Shown: positions 29,101 through 39,967, counted from the first letter of the stretch. The stretch: 64,000 nucleotides of DNA from Cheilinus undulatus (GCF_018320785.1 NC_054876.1:19428212-19492211), one strand, 5' to 3'. Program-made: numbers and translations. Notes: generated from the letters alone by a model not told the origin.

Positions 29101-32100
29101 TACATTCGAATCGCATAGGGATACAGACGGACCTTTCTGTCCGGTTCATTTCATCTGTTTTTTGTCTGTTCTCTCAAGGTGTACAGATACGGACAGACCG
29201 TGCAATACCATGGCCAATCGTGGGGCAGTGTTGAGCAATGCAGCACACAGTTCAACTCAGAGCGAAGAAGAACTTAATCAAGTTTTCTGAAGAAATTTAA
29301 GTAAACAATGAGTTAGCTACAAGAAAATAAAAAACATATCAGTGATGTTAGCTCACCTGGACACAAAGACAGACAGCTACAAGAGCAACACTGAGCTGAG
29401 GACAGACCATTTTCTCTCCACTCCATGGGACGGATGGAGCAGCATCAAAGTAGCTCGGAGAGAGACAATGACCTCCAGCGAATTTGTTTATTAATGTTCA
29501 CTCCAACATAATGGACGCACGTCAGTATGAGGGTATTGACGGTTGTTAAGTTCAAACTGATCTGTTTTTATGTGTGCTTAAAGCATAAATGAGCCTTATG
29601 ACAACAAAGCAGCAGTATCAACATTAGCAATCCTGTGGCTAAAATGTCAGTGGTATGGAAATACTTCAAACTTGAAGGTGAAAACAGGGATATTGTTTTG
29701 AATATGTATGATTCATTTCTTTTTTATCCTGTGCCTATTCAAGTCAAACTATTTACAATACTTTAAATTGATGCAGGGATGTTTTGAATTAATTTTTTGA
29801 GTTCAGTTTCGTTGTGACTTACATAGTCAAGCTAATTATACCACTTTTGGGGGACTGTGATATTTCAGATTAATTTGGGAATTTAGGGGTGTAACGGTTC
29901 ACAGAGGTCACGGTTTGTACCTTTGTTTTGGGGGTCACAAAAAAAAAAAAAATACCTCTAACCTATTATTATCGTTTTTTCCTTTTACTAGCATAATTTT
30001 TTTAAGGTTGAAATATAATTTTGAATCAATAAATCAATCCTTTCTTCCATCTATCTTATTTAGAGCTATCAGTGATAGTTGGTACAGCCTGTGATCTATT
30101 AAACATGAGACAAAAATGTGGGAAACAAAAAAAATGTGCAAAACGAAAGGCAATACAGAAGACAACCTAATGTCTGCTGATTTGTAAAAGTCAAAATAAA
30201 CACAACTTAAAATGCAAATTAAAATGTGTGCATTGTAGAGCAATATTTCACATTTATGATTATGAAGTGTGCTGTCACACCGTTTTTATTAAAAACTGAT
30301 GCAGTGGGTACCAACGCAAAATCCTGACTCATGTTTGTCAGTAATGGATCAATCACTAGCTCATGGAAACACAGGAAGAGATGTTGCAACAGAGCCTGAG
30401 CAGGGCGCTTAACACATTTGTTTTATGTGTTTTCTACTTCTGTCAGTCTGTGAATAGTCTTTAGAATGTTTTAGCAGCAGTAATATCTTTGACCTCTCTG
30501 CTTTCACATCTGGAGGCTTTTTAAAAACAGCGCAGAGATAAGAAGACTGAGAAAAGGCAGCGGGTCTCACTGCTCTGCCTCTTTCGCAGCTTGCTGCTGG
30601 AGCCAGCCATAGGGAGCCAGCCTAGCGTGGACTTCTCTTCTTTCTATGTTTTAATATGCTGGCCACATCATCTTTTTCGTTAATGGCTTAATAGTAGTTA
30701 GCAAACACTTACTGGCATTACTGCCAGCTGAATTGGTGGTAACTATTGTTATAATTGTATCTGTTTTCACCATCAGCTAAGGGGGGTCTGGAGGTTTTCT
30801 TCTAAACATTTTAAGTACTAAATATTTCTATCCCAAATTTAATTGATTTTATGGAGCCAATGTGTACTTTATCTACCACTTTAGAATTATGGTTTTTAGT
30901 GTTCTCTTTTTTATTTTTAAGCTTTTTTAGTTTTCATCAGGCACAGTTTAACAATGATGTTTTAAAACACTGACTATAAGCAGAATTTGTAATCTGTCTT
31001 AGCTAATCTTGAGCACTGCCATTTCAACAAGATTTATGTGCTGTCATAGTACTTCATAACCTTCCTCCAGAGTATACAGACGAGCAGTCATTTTGAACTT
31101 CCTTCATATAAAGTGCACAAAACTTAATTTCTGAAAGAGAACAGGAACTAGAAGACATTGTGGATATGATCAGTGCAACACATCCAGCCACCTAGCTATC
31201 TACAGCTATCATAATCCTCGTTTAAAGGTAAAGGGTCACCGTGAGTTGCGCAAGATTAAAGCCTAGCCAAAGCATGGTGAAACGAGCTAATAAATGAGCT
31301 GCAGGGCCTCACGGAAGCGATCTCTAACGTTAAAACTGGCGCACCAACTGAATCATGCTACATTATTACCGATCTAGGGAACCACGGACTGATGCACTCA
31401 GACCTTTGACGTTAATATCAGTTAACTGATCCAGGTCAGTTCACGTATGTCTGCAATGTTGTCTAAAGTTATTAGGTTCTGAGTTGAAGGTAAACAGGAA
31501 GGTGGAAAACAGCAGGAAGCCGATACACATGATGCATTCTGATGACATCAGCACGACTGATTGCTTGCTGTGCTTTGCAAAATTATCTGCACCACTCAAA
31601 TAATAAATAAAAGACTACTCTGGATACATGAAAGGGCTGTCCAGATAAAGTCTTAAATGAAGTGTATGTGACAAGGGGCTTATTTTTAGTATGTAAGATC
31701 TATCTCAGATCAAAGTTTGGAAATCTTAATTTGAGGAAAGTTGCATAAGCTGACAAATTTTTGAAAGTCCACATACGTGCCCAGCTCCGACGGTTTGTTC
31801 CTGAGCTGCTCCAGCAGCTCTCTGTAGCTTGGATCTGACAAAAGCTCACGGGTTCGAGGGTCATTCTCCAGCTTCTGATACAGGTTTGGCATGGCGAAGG
31901 GATTCATCATTGTTTTCTCTGGGGGAAAAAATATAGGTTTCTAGTTTGATTTATGTGATGAAACAAGCTGTCAGGATGCTAAGCCATCTCAAGCTGGTCT
32001 AGGAATAACTCCAACAGTTTTCATTCCTGCTACTACTACTTGTCCTCTGACTAAATGAATCACAACTCTGCTGTCCCAAGTGGGCTGCCTACTCTCCTAT

Positions 32101-35100
32101 TGAAAACCTGCACTCAGTAAGATACTTTAGCGATCCCCTTGGCAGCCATCTCTAAATCCTCTATGCATGTAGGAGGAAAAAGTGAGTCACTCAGTTTTAA
32201 CACTGTACCGCCACTTTTACTGTGGAATAAAAGACCTCATAAATACAACAGTTCTTACCTGCAAGCCGGGCCTCAATATTCTGTAAACCCTCCTTCAGCT
32301 GCTGATTACTTGGCTCTTGCCGAATTCCCTCTTGGTAAGTTGTTTTAGCGTCTTCCAATCGGCCAAGAAATTCCAGTGCTGCAGCTTTGCGTGAATAGCC
32401 CTGGTTGATCAAGATTTAAAGACAGAAAGTGACCTTTTTTGGTTTAATCCTTTCATAGCTTGTCTTTTTATTCATTAGAAAATAAACAACTTCTCACCTT
32501 TCCCCAGTCAGGCTTGATCTTGATGGTCTGACAGGCATCCTGGAGAGCATTCTCATAGTTGCCTTTCTTAGCATAGGCAGCTGAGCGGTTACTGAAGAGG
32601 ACGTGGTTTGAAGGGTCAAGAGCCAAAGCTTCGGTGTAGCAGCGTACAGCCTCATCAATGTTCCCTGCACTCAGGGCTTTGTTGCCCTGATCTTTCAATG
32701 CTGAAACCTGGGATTCAGGAAGATGCAATCAAATTAAGCTGTGACAGAGAAATTCAAAATACTTCAACCATCCTGCTTTGACTTTTCCATCGATCCTACA
32801 CTCTGAAGAAAGCAGCTGCCACTGGCAGGACCGAGGAATGACAACAACACTCAGCTGTTCATGTCAGACAGGTGCAGCAGTAGTAATGTGACTTTCTGTT
32901 AAATGTACATTGAGGCTGATGGGAGTAAATCATACCCCTGTGTAAGTCTAAAAGCTGGATGACTGAATGGTAAGTAAAAGTTTGTCTAGTCCAGATAAGA
33001 GCAGATTTAGGAAAAAAAAGTCTTTTTTTTTTTAAATGTCCCAAAAAAATTCTCACATTTTTTCTTTTGACTGTGGTACTTCCTGCAGCTGCGTACTGCA
33101 TGAATGAAGTTTGAGTTGCATCAATTACACATGCAAGTGAAAAATTACATTCTCTAACAATGCCACTTCTGGTTGTACAGTCACTGAAATCCATGGCTAA
33201 AATGTTCATACATTTAAACGCAAGTGGTTTCATGGGAGATATGGGGCACTGTGTATTGCTGTGCCCTTTCAGCATGGTCAATGCGACATATCTGTTTTGT
33301 GGTGAATCGTGGATAAACACTTTTTTGTTTATCATCCTACATTTGAAATATATGTATAGTGATAAACTGAATTTTCTGTCACACATATGATGTGCATAAT
33401 GGGGAACTGGCTCGCAGCCATATTTTTTTGTTCAGAAAATTGTATCCTAAGGCATTTTACACCAAGACAGTTTATTAAACTGGAACATGCAGTGTATAAA
33501 AGGTCTGCTTTCTAATAATTTGTTCAGACAGAAAAGAAAAAGCATACTGTGGGTGTTATAATCAGGACAGTAAGAAAAATTCTGTTAAAATACAGACTGT
33601 TTTGCAGCACCTCTTGTCACTTGTCATCAAACTTTATCTCTAATTGTGTTTGACAGATTCAAATACACACTGAGCACCAATGTGTTATAAAAAGAAGATC
33701 TAATCTCCTCTGGCTCCTTTTGATGACTATGCCATCAGACACTTGGGGTTCATTTATAACCATACCAATCAAATACATCAGTGAGTTTATCAATTGGTAC
33801 ATCTTTGCTTCTACAGCCAATAGACCCTATTTATCTATCTGGTCATTTCAAGACAGTCCAATGTATGTGCATGAATGTCACTTATCAAATACTTTAACAC
33901 AGTAATTAGCTTATGTTCTGGTACAATTTCTGTAAATTTCCTGATTGTTTGTGCAATCTTTCAACTACTTAAACCTTTGATATACTGAAGACCCCAGTTA
34001 AGTCAGAAGAAGTATAACTTTGACTCGTTTTAGCAGCCGCCTACTTTGAAAACAGTGCTTTGACACTTATCAAAAATAAAATTAAAATAAAAAGCGTGGG
34101 GCAAAGAAGGCCTGGTGGTTAACCAGGTTTCCCTGTAAGCATGTAAACACAATAGGGGTGTAAAGGTATGTGTATTTGTACCGTACGGATTTGGTATGGG
34201 CCTCTCAGTACGGTACAGACGTGTATCAAACGAATATATGTGGAATGAAGCTCATACACAGACAACTCACTGTCACACCGTCCTAGCAACCACAGCAAAC
34301 GACAGCAACAGCATGAATATTTTAAAGAATGTTTAAAGAATGGGTATAAATATGTCAATATATCAATTAAAATAACCTAGTAATTCAAAAATGTAATCAT
34401 TTATTAATATTTATAATCATTGAACAACTTTTGGAAGGAGGTTGCTGCATTATTATTAATTTAAATGTAATTTATTCCACCTATTTATTTCAATACAATT
34501 TAATTTTAAAAAATAAATAAATAGAAATTAAATTTTATTTATTTGCTTTGATTACTGTACTGAAAATGTGCAGAACCATGACTTCAAAACCAAGGTACGT
34601 ACTGAACCAAATTTTTTCCGTACCGTTACACCCCTAAAACACAGTATTATAAATAATCAAAACCAGGATATGACTCATAACTGGGACACTCAAGTCCATG
34701 TAAACACACTCAGTGAGTACCCAAATGTAAGTACTTGTACTTGGTCTGAATAAATGTTGCATCGGTACGTCTCTATTATATACTTCCAATTGGGAGCATT
34801 AACTACAAGTTAGAAAAAGTTTTAAGAAGGGTTGTCCAAATATTACAATTTTCACCCTTTCTATACCATTACTAAATTCCATTTTTTGCATTGAAATCTG
34901 TTTTTGTGTCATTTTAGATTTTTCTACTGTCTTAAACTAAGGATAACTCACTTCTAGTTATCCTACAGACCTGCTTTTAAAGGTAAATTGAAGATTTTAA
35001 CATAAACTCAACCACAGAAAAAAGGAACTTGTTATGTACAGAAAAGAAGGTATGTAAATGGTAAAAAGTAAATGTTTGATAGCACATGGTTCAGGTGACT

Positions 35101-36340
35101 ACTGACCTGTCCACTGAGCTGTCAGTGAGTTTTTAAAACTGAAACAACAATCTGAGAATCAGAGCTGTACTTATCTTACATTACTGTGGCTGCAGGGAGA
35201 CGATGCATAAATCAAAACAAGGTTAGGGAGAGGGGACTGTCATTCTATGTTCTTGCTAAAAGATTAAGTCAATAACATGCTATATAATTTCTGGTTGTAT
35301 CAGCACAATTTATTCTGCCCTGAAGTTCCTCTTTTGATCCCGTAGAAAGCCTATTTTCCAGGTTGAGTGGCCTTGTCATAATTGATCGTGATTAGCCAAT
35401 TCATGTATGATAAATAAATAAAAGCTATGACATGTAAATACGAATAAAAGTCAAAAAAGTTGATCTGACAAATTCAAGAAGGTTCGACAGCTGGTGGCAA
35501 GATGCGGCTGTAGCCATGACAGCAGCGCGTGTGCGTCTAGAATGATCCTCCGGTCTGAGAGCAGGCTACTGAGGGCAACACTGAAACCGGTCCAAAAATA
35601 CTCATGCGGCATGTGCTATACCCTCACTGCCGCGTTTTCAGCACAATGTCTATCATTAAATCCCTCTACAAAAGCGAGTTGTAAGTTTACTACGACTTTT
35701 CTCCGCCCGTCTTCACATGAATGATATCTTTCACGCTGTAAGCTAAAGTTAGCTTTTAAACCGCGGTTTGCTACTTAGAGAAGACAGAAGGAAGGTCATC
35801 ATATCGGTGATGAGCTAGGGTTAAGTTAACTGTTTCGTTGAATCACAACATGGATAAAGTCTGATATGACTGCACAACAAACTGAGATAGATGTCCAATG
35901 ACAAAGCAGCTGTGAAAGAATAAAGTCATGCGTTAGCTTAGAGTTAGCCAGTCTTGTCTTCTGCATTCATACATTAGATACAACCGTTAAAACCTAGCCA
36001 TCTGAATTCCTGGGTTTTACATTAAGTTTGGCTACACTACATACTTAGTGTCAGAAGGCTTCGTGTTTAGCAACGGAAGAATGCATATCATGTCCAACTA
36101 AATCATTAGCTAAACTGCCACAGCACATTACTACCGGGTTGATGCTAACTGACACGCTAGCTAGCGGTTGGATATTAGCAAACATTGGAGTCCGGTTATA
36201 GAAGACAGCTAACTACACTAACGACGGAGTTCAATAGGTAGACTCCACATTTATTTCACCAACATCGAGGGGAACTCAAGTATTTCTAGACAAGAAGGAA
36301 ATAAATAATGATGGAGTTGTAGGGCACTCACTTTCTCCAT
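20066..36340 (-). CDS. stip1: Stress-induced-phosphoprotein 1 (Hop/Sti1), complete, 14 coding exons, 542 aa
   Basis: Cytosolic co-chaperone that holds Hsp70 and Hsp90 together and passes clients between them. Exons: 36332-36340, 32498-32707, 32259-32400, 31777-31918, 28729-28894, 28494-28620, 25465-25567, 24924-25044, 24651-24747, 23330-23454, 23177-23213, 22932-23035, 20228-20400, 20066-20138; total 1629 bp including TGA, 542 aa against 543 in human. TPR1 (about 4-105) keeps the Hsp70 clamp Lys8, Asn12, Asn43, Lys73, Arg77. DP1 is about 123-190, followed by an acidic/proline hinge ([16 protein letters not shown]). TPR2A keeps the Hsp90 clamp Lys228, Asn232, Asn263, Lys300, Arg304. TPR2B is about 360-475 and DP2 about 479-540, ending DVGLIAIR. 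The start is a three-codon first exon (MEK) splicing in phase to [12 protein letters not shown]. Nothing is broken. An HSF-type site lies just upstream of the ATG. Confidence 0.97.
20228..20400 (-). CDS. stip1: stip1 coding exon 13
   Basis: Residues 462-518: [20 protein letters not shown] then [20 protein letters not shown] to DPQALS, most of DP2. Confidence 0.96.
20472..20565. repeat. Terminal fragment of a teleost DNA transposon (CACCAACCACTT type)
   Basis: CACTCACCAACCACTTCATT, then a TCAATTACATGGCAGCAACT segment, resembles the widespread fish terminus with CCACTTTATTAGGTACACC. A second solo end, in reverse, is at 37395-37422. Confidence 0.55.
21395..21480. repeat. Dispersed repeat shared with 59340-59430
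   Basis: Both copies run TAGTCTTGGT(C)T..., an A-rich centre, then AACATTTTTAGTCATAGTTT and TAGTCAA(T/C)...AACACTGCTCC. A weaker piece is at 50864-50890. This is the terminus of a common fish repeat, not a gene. Confidence 0.65.
22932..23035 (-). CDS. stip1: stip1 coding exon 12
   Basis: Residues 427-461: [20 protein letters not shown] then [15 protein letters not shown], third TPR of TPR2B. Confidence 0.95.
23177..23213 (-). CDS. stip1: stip1 coding exon 11 (37 bp micro-exon)
   Basis: Residues 415-426, [13 protein letters not shown] 37-bp exon bounded by CCAG and GTGAGT; it keeps the TPR2B frame (phase 0 in, phase 1 out). Confidence 0.94.
23330..23454 (-). CDS. stip1: stip1 coding exon 10
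   Basis: Residues 373-414: [20 protein letters not shown] to [12 protein letters not shown]2B repeats 1-2. Donor GTACCG. Confidence 0.95.
23455..24650 (-). other. stip1 intron 9
   Basis: 1.2 kb A/T-rich intron; no exon, RNA gene or clear repeat recognised. Confidence 0.55.
24651..24747 (-). CDS. stip1: stip1 coding exon 9
   Basis: Residues 341-372: [20 protein letters not shown] then [12 protein letters not shown], linker helix and start of TPR2B. Donor GTGTGT. Confidence 0.95.
24924..25044 (-). CDS. stip1: stip1 coding exon 8
   Basis: Residues 300-340: [20 protein letters not shown] to DVLKKCQQ, third TPR of TPR2A with clamp Lys300 and Arg304. Confidence 0.95.
25465..25567 (-). CDS. stip1: stip1 coding exon 7
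   Basis: Residues 266-299: [20 protein letters not shown] then [14 protein letters not shown], second TPR of TPR2A. Donor GTGAGT after AA; the split codon completes Lys300. Confidence 0.95.
25568..28493 (-). other. stip1 intron 6
   Basis: 2.9 kb intron carrying a diverged tRNA-derived SINE at 27985-28140. The frames at 26787-27207 lie opposite each other and match nothing. Confidence 0.55.
27985..28140 (-). mobile_element. tRNA-derived SINE, diverged copy
   Basis: Read on the minus strand it runs GGGTGCAGATGGCCTAGCAG, GCAGGTTCACATCTAGTCTG then TGGCTCCTT and a tail AATAAAGACATTAAAGCCAA. This is the same design as the cleaner copies at 57844-58016 and 51225-51395, with mutated A and B boxes. 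Confidence 0.7.
28494..28620 (-). CDS. stip1: stip1 coding exon 6
   Basis: Residues 224-265: [20 protein letters not shown] to MTFLSNQA, first TPR of TPR2A with Hsp90 clamp residues Lys228, Asn232, Asn263. Confidence 0.95.
28729..28894 (-). CDS. stip1: stip1 coding exon 5
   Basis: Residues 168-223: [20 protein letters not shown], then a Glu run and two proline runs, ending PENKRK. End of DP1 and the flexible hinge with the basic patch before TPR2A. Confidence 0.96.
29084..29597. mobile_element. Non-autonomous MITE-like DNA transposon, 514 bp
   Basis: The left end AAGGCTCATTCATGCT and the right end AAGCATAAATGAGCCTT are inverted repeats with one mismatch over 16 bases. There is no transposase frame inside. 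The superfamily is not certain; PIF/Harbinger-like is one option. Confidence 0.7.
29884..29905 (+). repeat. Solo hAT-type terminus
   Basis: TAGGGGTGTAACGGTTCAC matches the left end of the element at 34153-34636 (TAGGGGTGTAAAGGTA). No partner end was found nearby. Confidence 0.6.
31777..31918 (-). CDS. stip1: stip1 coding exon 4
   Basis: Residues 121-167: [20 protein letters not shown] then [20 protein letters not shown] to ELGT, the DP1 domain with its Asp-Pro pairs. Donor GTATGT. Confidence 0.96.
32259..32400 (-). CDS. stip1: stip1 coding exon 3
   Basis: Residues 74-120: [20 protein letters not shown] to IEARLA. Third TPR and capping helix of TPR1, with clamp Arg77. Donor GTAAGA. Confidence 0.96.
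32498..32707 (-). CDS. stip1: stip1 coding exon 2
   Basis: Residues 4-73: first TPRs of TPR1 with clamp residues Lys8, Asn12, Asn43 and Lys73 (the last codon). Acceptor CAG, donor GTGAGA. Confidence 0.96.
32708..36331 (-). other. stip1 intron 1
   Basis: 3.6 kb first intron. It holds a 175-codon open frame at 32859-33386 (minus) without recognisable domains, and an hAT MITE at 34153-34636. The part 35490-36331 is richer in CpG and GCTAGC words, as expected near a promoter. Confidence 0.6.
34153..34636. mobile_element. Non-autonomous hAT element (MITE), 484 bp
   Basis: Terminal inverted repeats TAGGGGTGTAA / TTACACCCCTA are perfect over 11 bases. They are flanked by an 8-bp duplication, AAACACAA at 34145-34152 and AAACACAG at 34637-34644 (7 of 8 match). 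Eight-bp duplications are the hAT signature. Subterminal GTACCGTACGG-type motifs occur at both ends. There is no coding capacity. Confidence 0.85.
36332..36340 (-). CDS. stip1: stip1 coding exon 1 (three codons)
   Basis: ATG GAG AAA followed directly by donor GTGAGT. MEK joins exon 2 (VSALKDQ) in phase 0, matching the vertebrate start ME(Q/K)V. Too short for any ORF finder. Confidence 0.9.
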
Positions 36341-36359
36341 GGTGCAGGCATGAGGTTCC

Positions 36360-36367
36360 TTCCAGAA
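36360..36367. promoter_or_regulatory. Candidate heat-shock element core upstream of stip1 start
   Basis: TTCCAGAA fits the two-unit HSF core TTCnnGAA (palindromic) and lies 20 bp upstream of the stip1 ATG, possibly in the 5' UTR. Only two clean units are seen; a functional HSE usually has three. STIP1 is heat-inducible in known systems. Confidence 0.35.
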
Positions 36368-37206
36368 ACTACTGCAGACTGGCGCCTCCCCCTCAACAGC
36401 ATGCAGGTTGCCAGTATGGGATGTAAGAAATCCGCAATTTACGATTATAGACGGTCCGTGATGACAGCCGACCGACGGTAACATCCAGAAGCTGGCAGAA
36501 AAGTAAAGAATTCGACAAAACTTTGAAATGAATGCTTCTCAAGTTGTGTCAAGTCAACAGATGACTGATACGGAAGACGAAGAAGGAGAAAATGGCAAGT
36601 CTCAAACCAAACGCCTGTTATAAAGTCTGTCAAGTTGAATAAAAGAGAAGAACACTTTTAAAAAACTAATCACCTTTTACCAAAACGTTGTCATTTCTTT
36701 AAAAAAAATTACGTTAGCAAAGCATTTTTACAAACGACAAAACAAATTTAAGTTTTTACAAAACAAATTCTCAAAAAATCTTTGGCAAAATAACAAACTG
36801 GAAAGATTGTTGTGTGATTGTTGTGTCTTCTATCATGGGGTCTCCTTTTCCACTCGATCCTGAGATACTGTATGTTTGCTCTGTAATTTCACCCATCTCA
36901 GTCTTAACAATGATTTTGTAAAAATTTAGAAAGGTTGCACTTGCAAGAAAATGTGTAGCTTTAACTTGGAAATCTGGTTGTACTTGATCCCTGTCAAAAT
37001 GGTTCTCAGAAATGAATAAATGTATCCTATTGGAGAAGACAACTTACAGCCTGAGGAACAAGTATGAACAATTTGTCAGAACATGGAAGCCATAAAGCAA
37101 ACAGCAGTCCCAGACTTGATGTAGTTTTACTGCCCTGGAGTGGACTCATCTAAAGCCTCACCTCTGTCCTTTACTGTTAATATTATTAGTTTTTTGTTCG
37201 CTTTTA

Positions 37207-37247
37207 TTTTGTTTGTTTGTTTGTTTTGTTTTGATTTGTTTTGTTTC
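37207..37247. repeat. TTTG/TTTTG microsatellite
   Basis: Imperfect TTTG and TTTTG units in tandem. Confidence 0.8.
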
Positions 37248-37328
37248 ATTTCTTTTTGTGCCTGGGTAGGTAGGAGGAGGGGGTTGTTCTGTCTGAACTG
37301 TCCAGCTGTTGTTGATTAAGATGAGTGC

Positions 37329-37348
37329 AAAAAAAAAAAAAAAAAAAA
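37329..37348. repeat. Poly(A) run
   Basis: Twenty consecutive A. Confidence 0.9.
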
Positions 37349-37394
37349 TTAAGGCAGTTTAGAAGGCAAAAGGGGGTCCAACCTGGTACTAGCA

Positions 37395-37422
37395 AGGTGT
37401 ACCTAATATAGTAGCCAGAGAG
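37395..37422. repeat. Solo transposon end (GGTGTACCTAATA type)
   Basis: GGTGTACCTAATATAGTAGC is the reverse form of the fish terminus GCCACTTTATTAGGTACACC; the partner orientation occurs at 20472. No element body remains here. Confidence 0.5.
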
Positions 37423-38468
37423 TTTATGTTTTCCCTGAAAATAAAACTACTGAAAACTATGCAAGAAAGGATGGTATGGGAGGATTTTAATTTAATCATG
37501 GATGTAGGATATATTGAAGCTCAAACATGGAGGACAGCAGACAGATTAGCAACATAAACAGGAAGAGAAATTTTAAAATGATTTAAAGTGGTATATTACA
37601 CTTTTAACCACCTCTACGGATGGTGGGGTCCCCAATCTCTGGTGCTGTTTTTTGGGGGTCACAGGCTAAAAAGTTTGAGACTAGACCAGAGAACAGCAAT
37701 GAACTATGCACTGTGGAAGTTTTTCTCTCGCCTCTACTACTCCGAATAACCACAAAGATGGAATTTCATAGTTTTAAGTGAACTCTGCACTGACCTGTAT
37801 TTTGGCATTTTAAAATTTTAATGGGATTTTAAAAAACTCATTAAAAGCATGAACCATGAAGTAAACTTGATCATGTTATAATAGAAATAAATATTTGGAT
37901 AATTAAGTATAGAAATTTGAAAAAAAAAAGTCTTTAGGTGTAACTGTTACTTTAACAAATATTTCATAATATATATTAAACAAATAAAAATACATTAATA
38001 AATTAAATATATTTGGCCACTTTGGTGGTTTAGGTTGGTAAAACAACAAAAAAAAAGGAAAAAAAATCCAAATTTTATTTTTCTTTTCTTTCAGTAAATT
38101 GTCATTTGTTATTGAAATAAACATGCACATTTAATATTACACATGCAGTGTTGAATTTATTTGGTATCCATTTAGAGTCTCCAAATAGACATTTTGAAAA
38201 TCTACCTGGCCATCTCTGTACAAAAAAAAAAAAAAAATACAGTAAGTAAACAATAATTTTTGGTTGGTTTTTATATCAATTTACAAGTAGGTATTTCTTT
38301 GATAAATTAGAATTTAAAAGGAAGGAGAACAGTGGATGTGGAGGGCCCCAAAAAGGGTAAATTCACCACTGGATAGGACTTTAAGTTTGATTTGAAGTGC
38401 TGAGTTTTGACATGGTGTCTGATGACAAGAGGACTGCTGGCTTGCTTCTTGTAATAGTTTGCTGATGT

Positions 38469-38785
38469 TTTCTCCATCCATCCATTTTCTATACCCCTTA
38501 TTCCATACTGGGTCGGGGGTGGGCTGGAGCCTATCCCAGCTGTCACTGGGCGAGAGGCGGGGTACACTCTGGACTGGTCGCCAGTCAATCGCAGGGCTGA
38601 CATATAGAGACAGACAACCAGGCACGCTCACGTTCACACCTACAGCCAATTTAGAGTGATCAGTTAAACTAATGAGCATGTTTTTGGTGGTGAGAGGAAG
38701 CCGGAGTACCCGGAGAGAATCCACGCGTGCACGGGGAGAACATGCAGACTCCACACAGAAAGGCCCTGTTGGGGAAGCAAACCAG
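38469..38785 (-). mobile_element. 3' tail of an L2/Maui-like non-LTR retrotransposon
   Basis: CCATCCATCCATTTTCTATA, then GGCTGGAGCCTATCCCAGCT, GGCGGGGTACACTCTGGACT, AGTACCCGGAGAGAATCCAC and GGGGAGAACATGCAGACTCC are the hallmark words of the very abundant teleost LINE 3' end. The CCAT microsatellite at the left marks the 3' end, so the element points to the minus strand. The 146-codon frame at 38314-38754 is a by-product of this repeat. Confidence 0.85.
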
Positions 38786-39959
38786 CAACGTTCTTGCCTG
38801 ATGTTTTCTGAGGATATTAATCAGCTATTGTATGGTAATGTGCTATGTGGCAAAATGAGAGCTAAAGTGGAGAAGTGTGTATGTTGCAACTGACTGTGTA
38901 AGAAACATCTGATTGGACTTTACATTATGTGTGTTTATACATACGGATAGAAATTGCTGACTTTTGATAGTCATCTTCATGATCCAGTCACCCGTGTTAA
39001 CAAGCAGTCTGTGACAGGGAAACAACAGCTTGGGTTTACTGTTGGGCTTGGTTACTGTCTTAGATTTGGGTCAGGTTCAGATAGAAATAGATTACCCTAG
39101 CCTGACAAACATTATGGAACCACATTGTAGCTACAGTACCGGAGGCCCAACCATGACAGACCCTAAGTGCACTCTGAGTCATCAGATGACTTGAAACTAC
39201 TATACAAGCTGAAGTCTATTTACCACTGTCAAATGCACATCAATACAAAGCAGTAGAATTCAGCTTAACAGAATTCAATATTAAATATAATATCATACTG
39301 TTTAAGGGGGAATCTGAAATTTTAAATCAGAGAATAAAACATTTTACTGATCCAGTGTGAAAAATCAATCATGTGTTGCTAAGTGATGTGGCACAATGTC
39401 TGATGTTTATTTACTGTTAAAATGGAGTGTAATGGTCACAGTACAATCAACAGTATGAAAAATACAGAACATAACAGATTGACTGACTGATTGAATTAAT
39501 GAATAAATGCATTCAATTTTTGACCTGATTATTTTTATTTAAATTTTAAACACATTTTCATGCGGTCCAATTTTTTTGTGTGTGGGATAAACACGCCTGC
39601 GGAAAACATTAGCAGACTCAGTGGGAACATGGAGAATCCTGACCAACAGAAACCAGTTCGTCACTGTCAAAAGAGCCTGGTTGCACGTTTCCTGCTGTTT
39701 TATTTTAATTGAGGTGCCTTTTCATTAAAACTTATATCCATAAGGTGTATGTACTTTACACTACACCAACGATTAATTTTTTCATGGATAAATGTCATAC
39801 TGTGAGAGACAAAAGATGTTTAAGTAAATAAGTCTGTCCGGCAAAATGCCCTGTTATTGTTATGTGTTTCGGCTTTTCCTGTTTCTGAAATGTTTCCTGG
39901 CAGGTAAAATATTTCGCTGCGGGTGGAATATATCAACAGCCAGTCATACGCCCAAAATG

Positions 39960-39967
39960 TTTCCCGC
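39960..39967. promoter_or_regulatory. E2F consensus site
   Basis: TTTCCCGC is an exact match to TTTSSCGC. It lies about 570 bp upstream of the spata22 ATG and 83 bp from a second site. Confidence 0.4.

Larger units (their letters stand above)
28895..31776 (-). other. stip1 intron 4
   Basis: 2.9 kb intron. Contains a MITE at 29084-29597 and a solo hAT-type end at 29884-29905 (TAGGGGTGTAACGGT). Nothing else recognised. Confidence 0.6.
36341..38468. other. Intergenic spacer, stip1 side
   Basis: stip1 promoter side, then A/T-rich sequence with a TTTG/TTTTG microsatellite (37207-37247), a 20-base A run (37329-37348) and a solo transposon end (37395-37422). No gene recognised. Confidence 0.55.

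Noticed and set aside
37395..37422. Possible full transposon spanning 20472 to 37422
   Set aside because: The two ends are in suitable orientation but 17 kb apart with all of stip1 between them; they are independent solo ends.
38314..38754. 146-codon minus-strand open frame
   Set aside because: It overlaps the conserved LINE 3' tail at 38469-38785; the frame is a by-product of that repeat.
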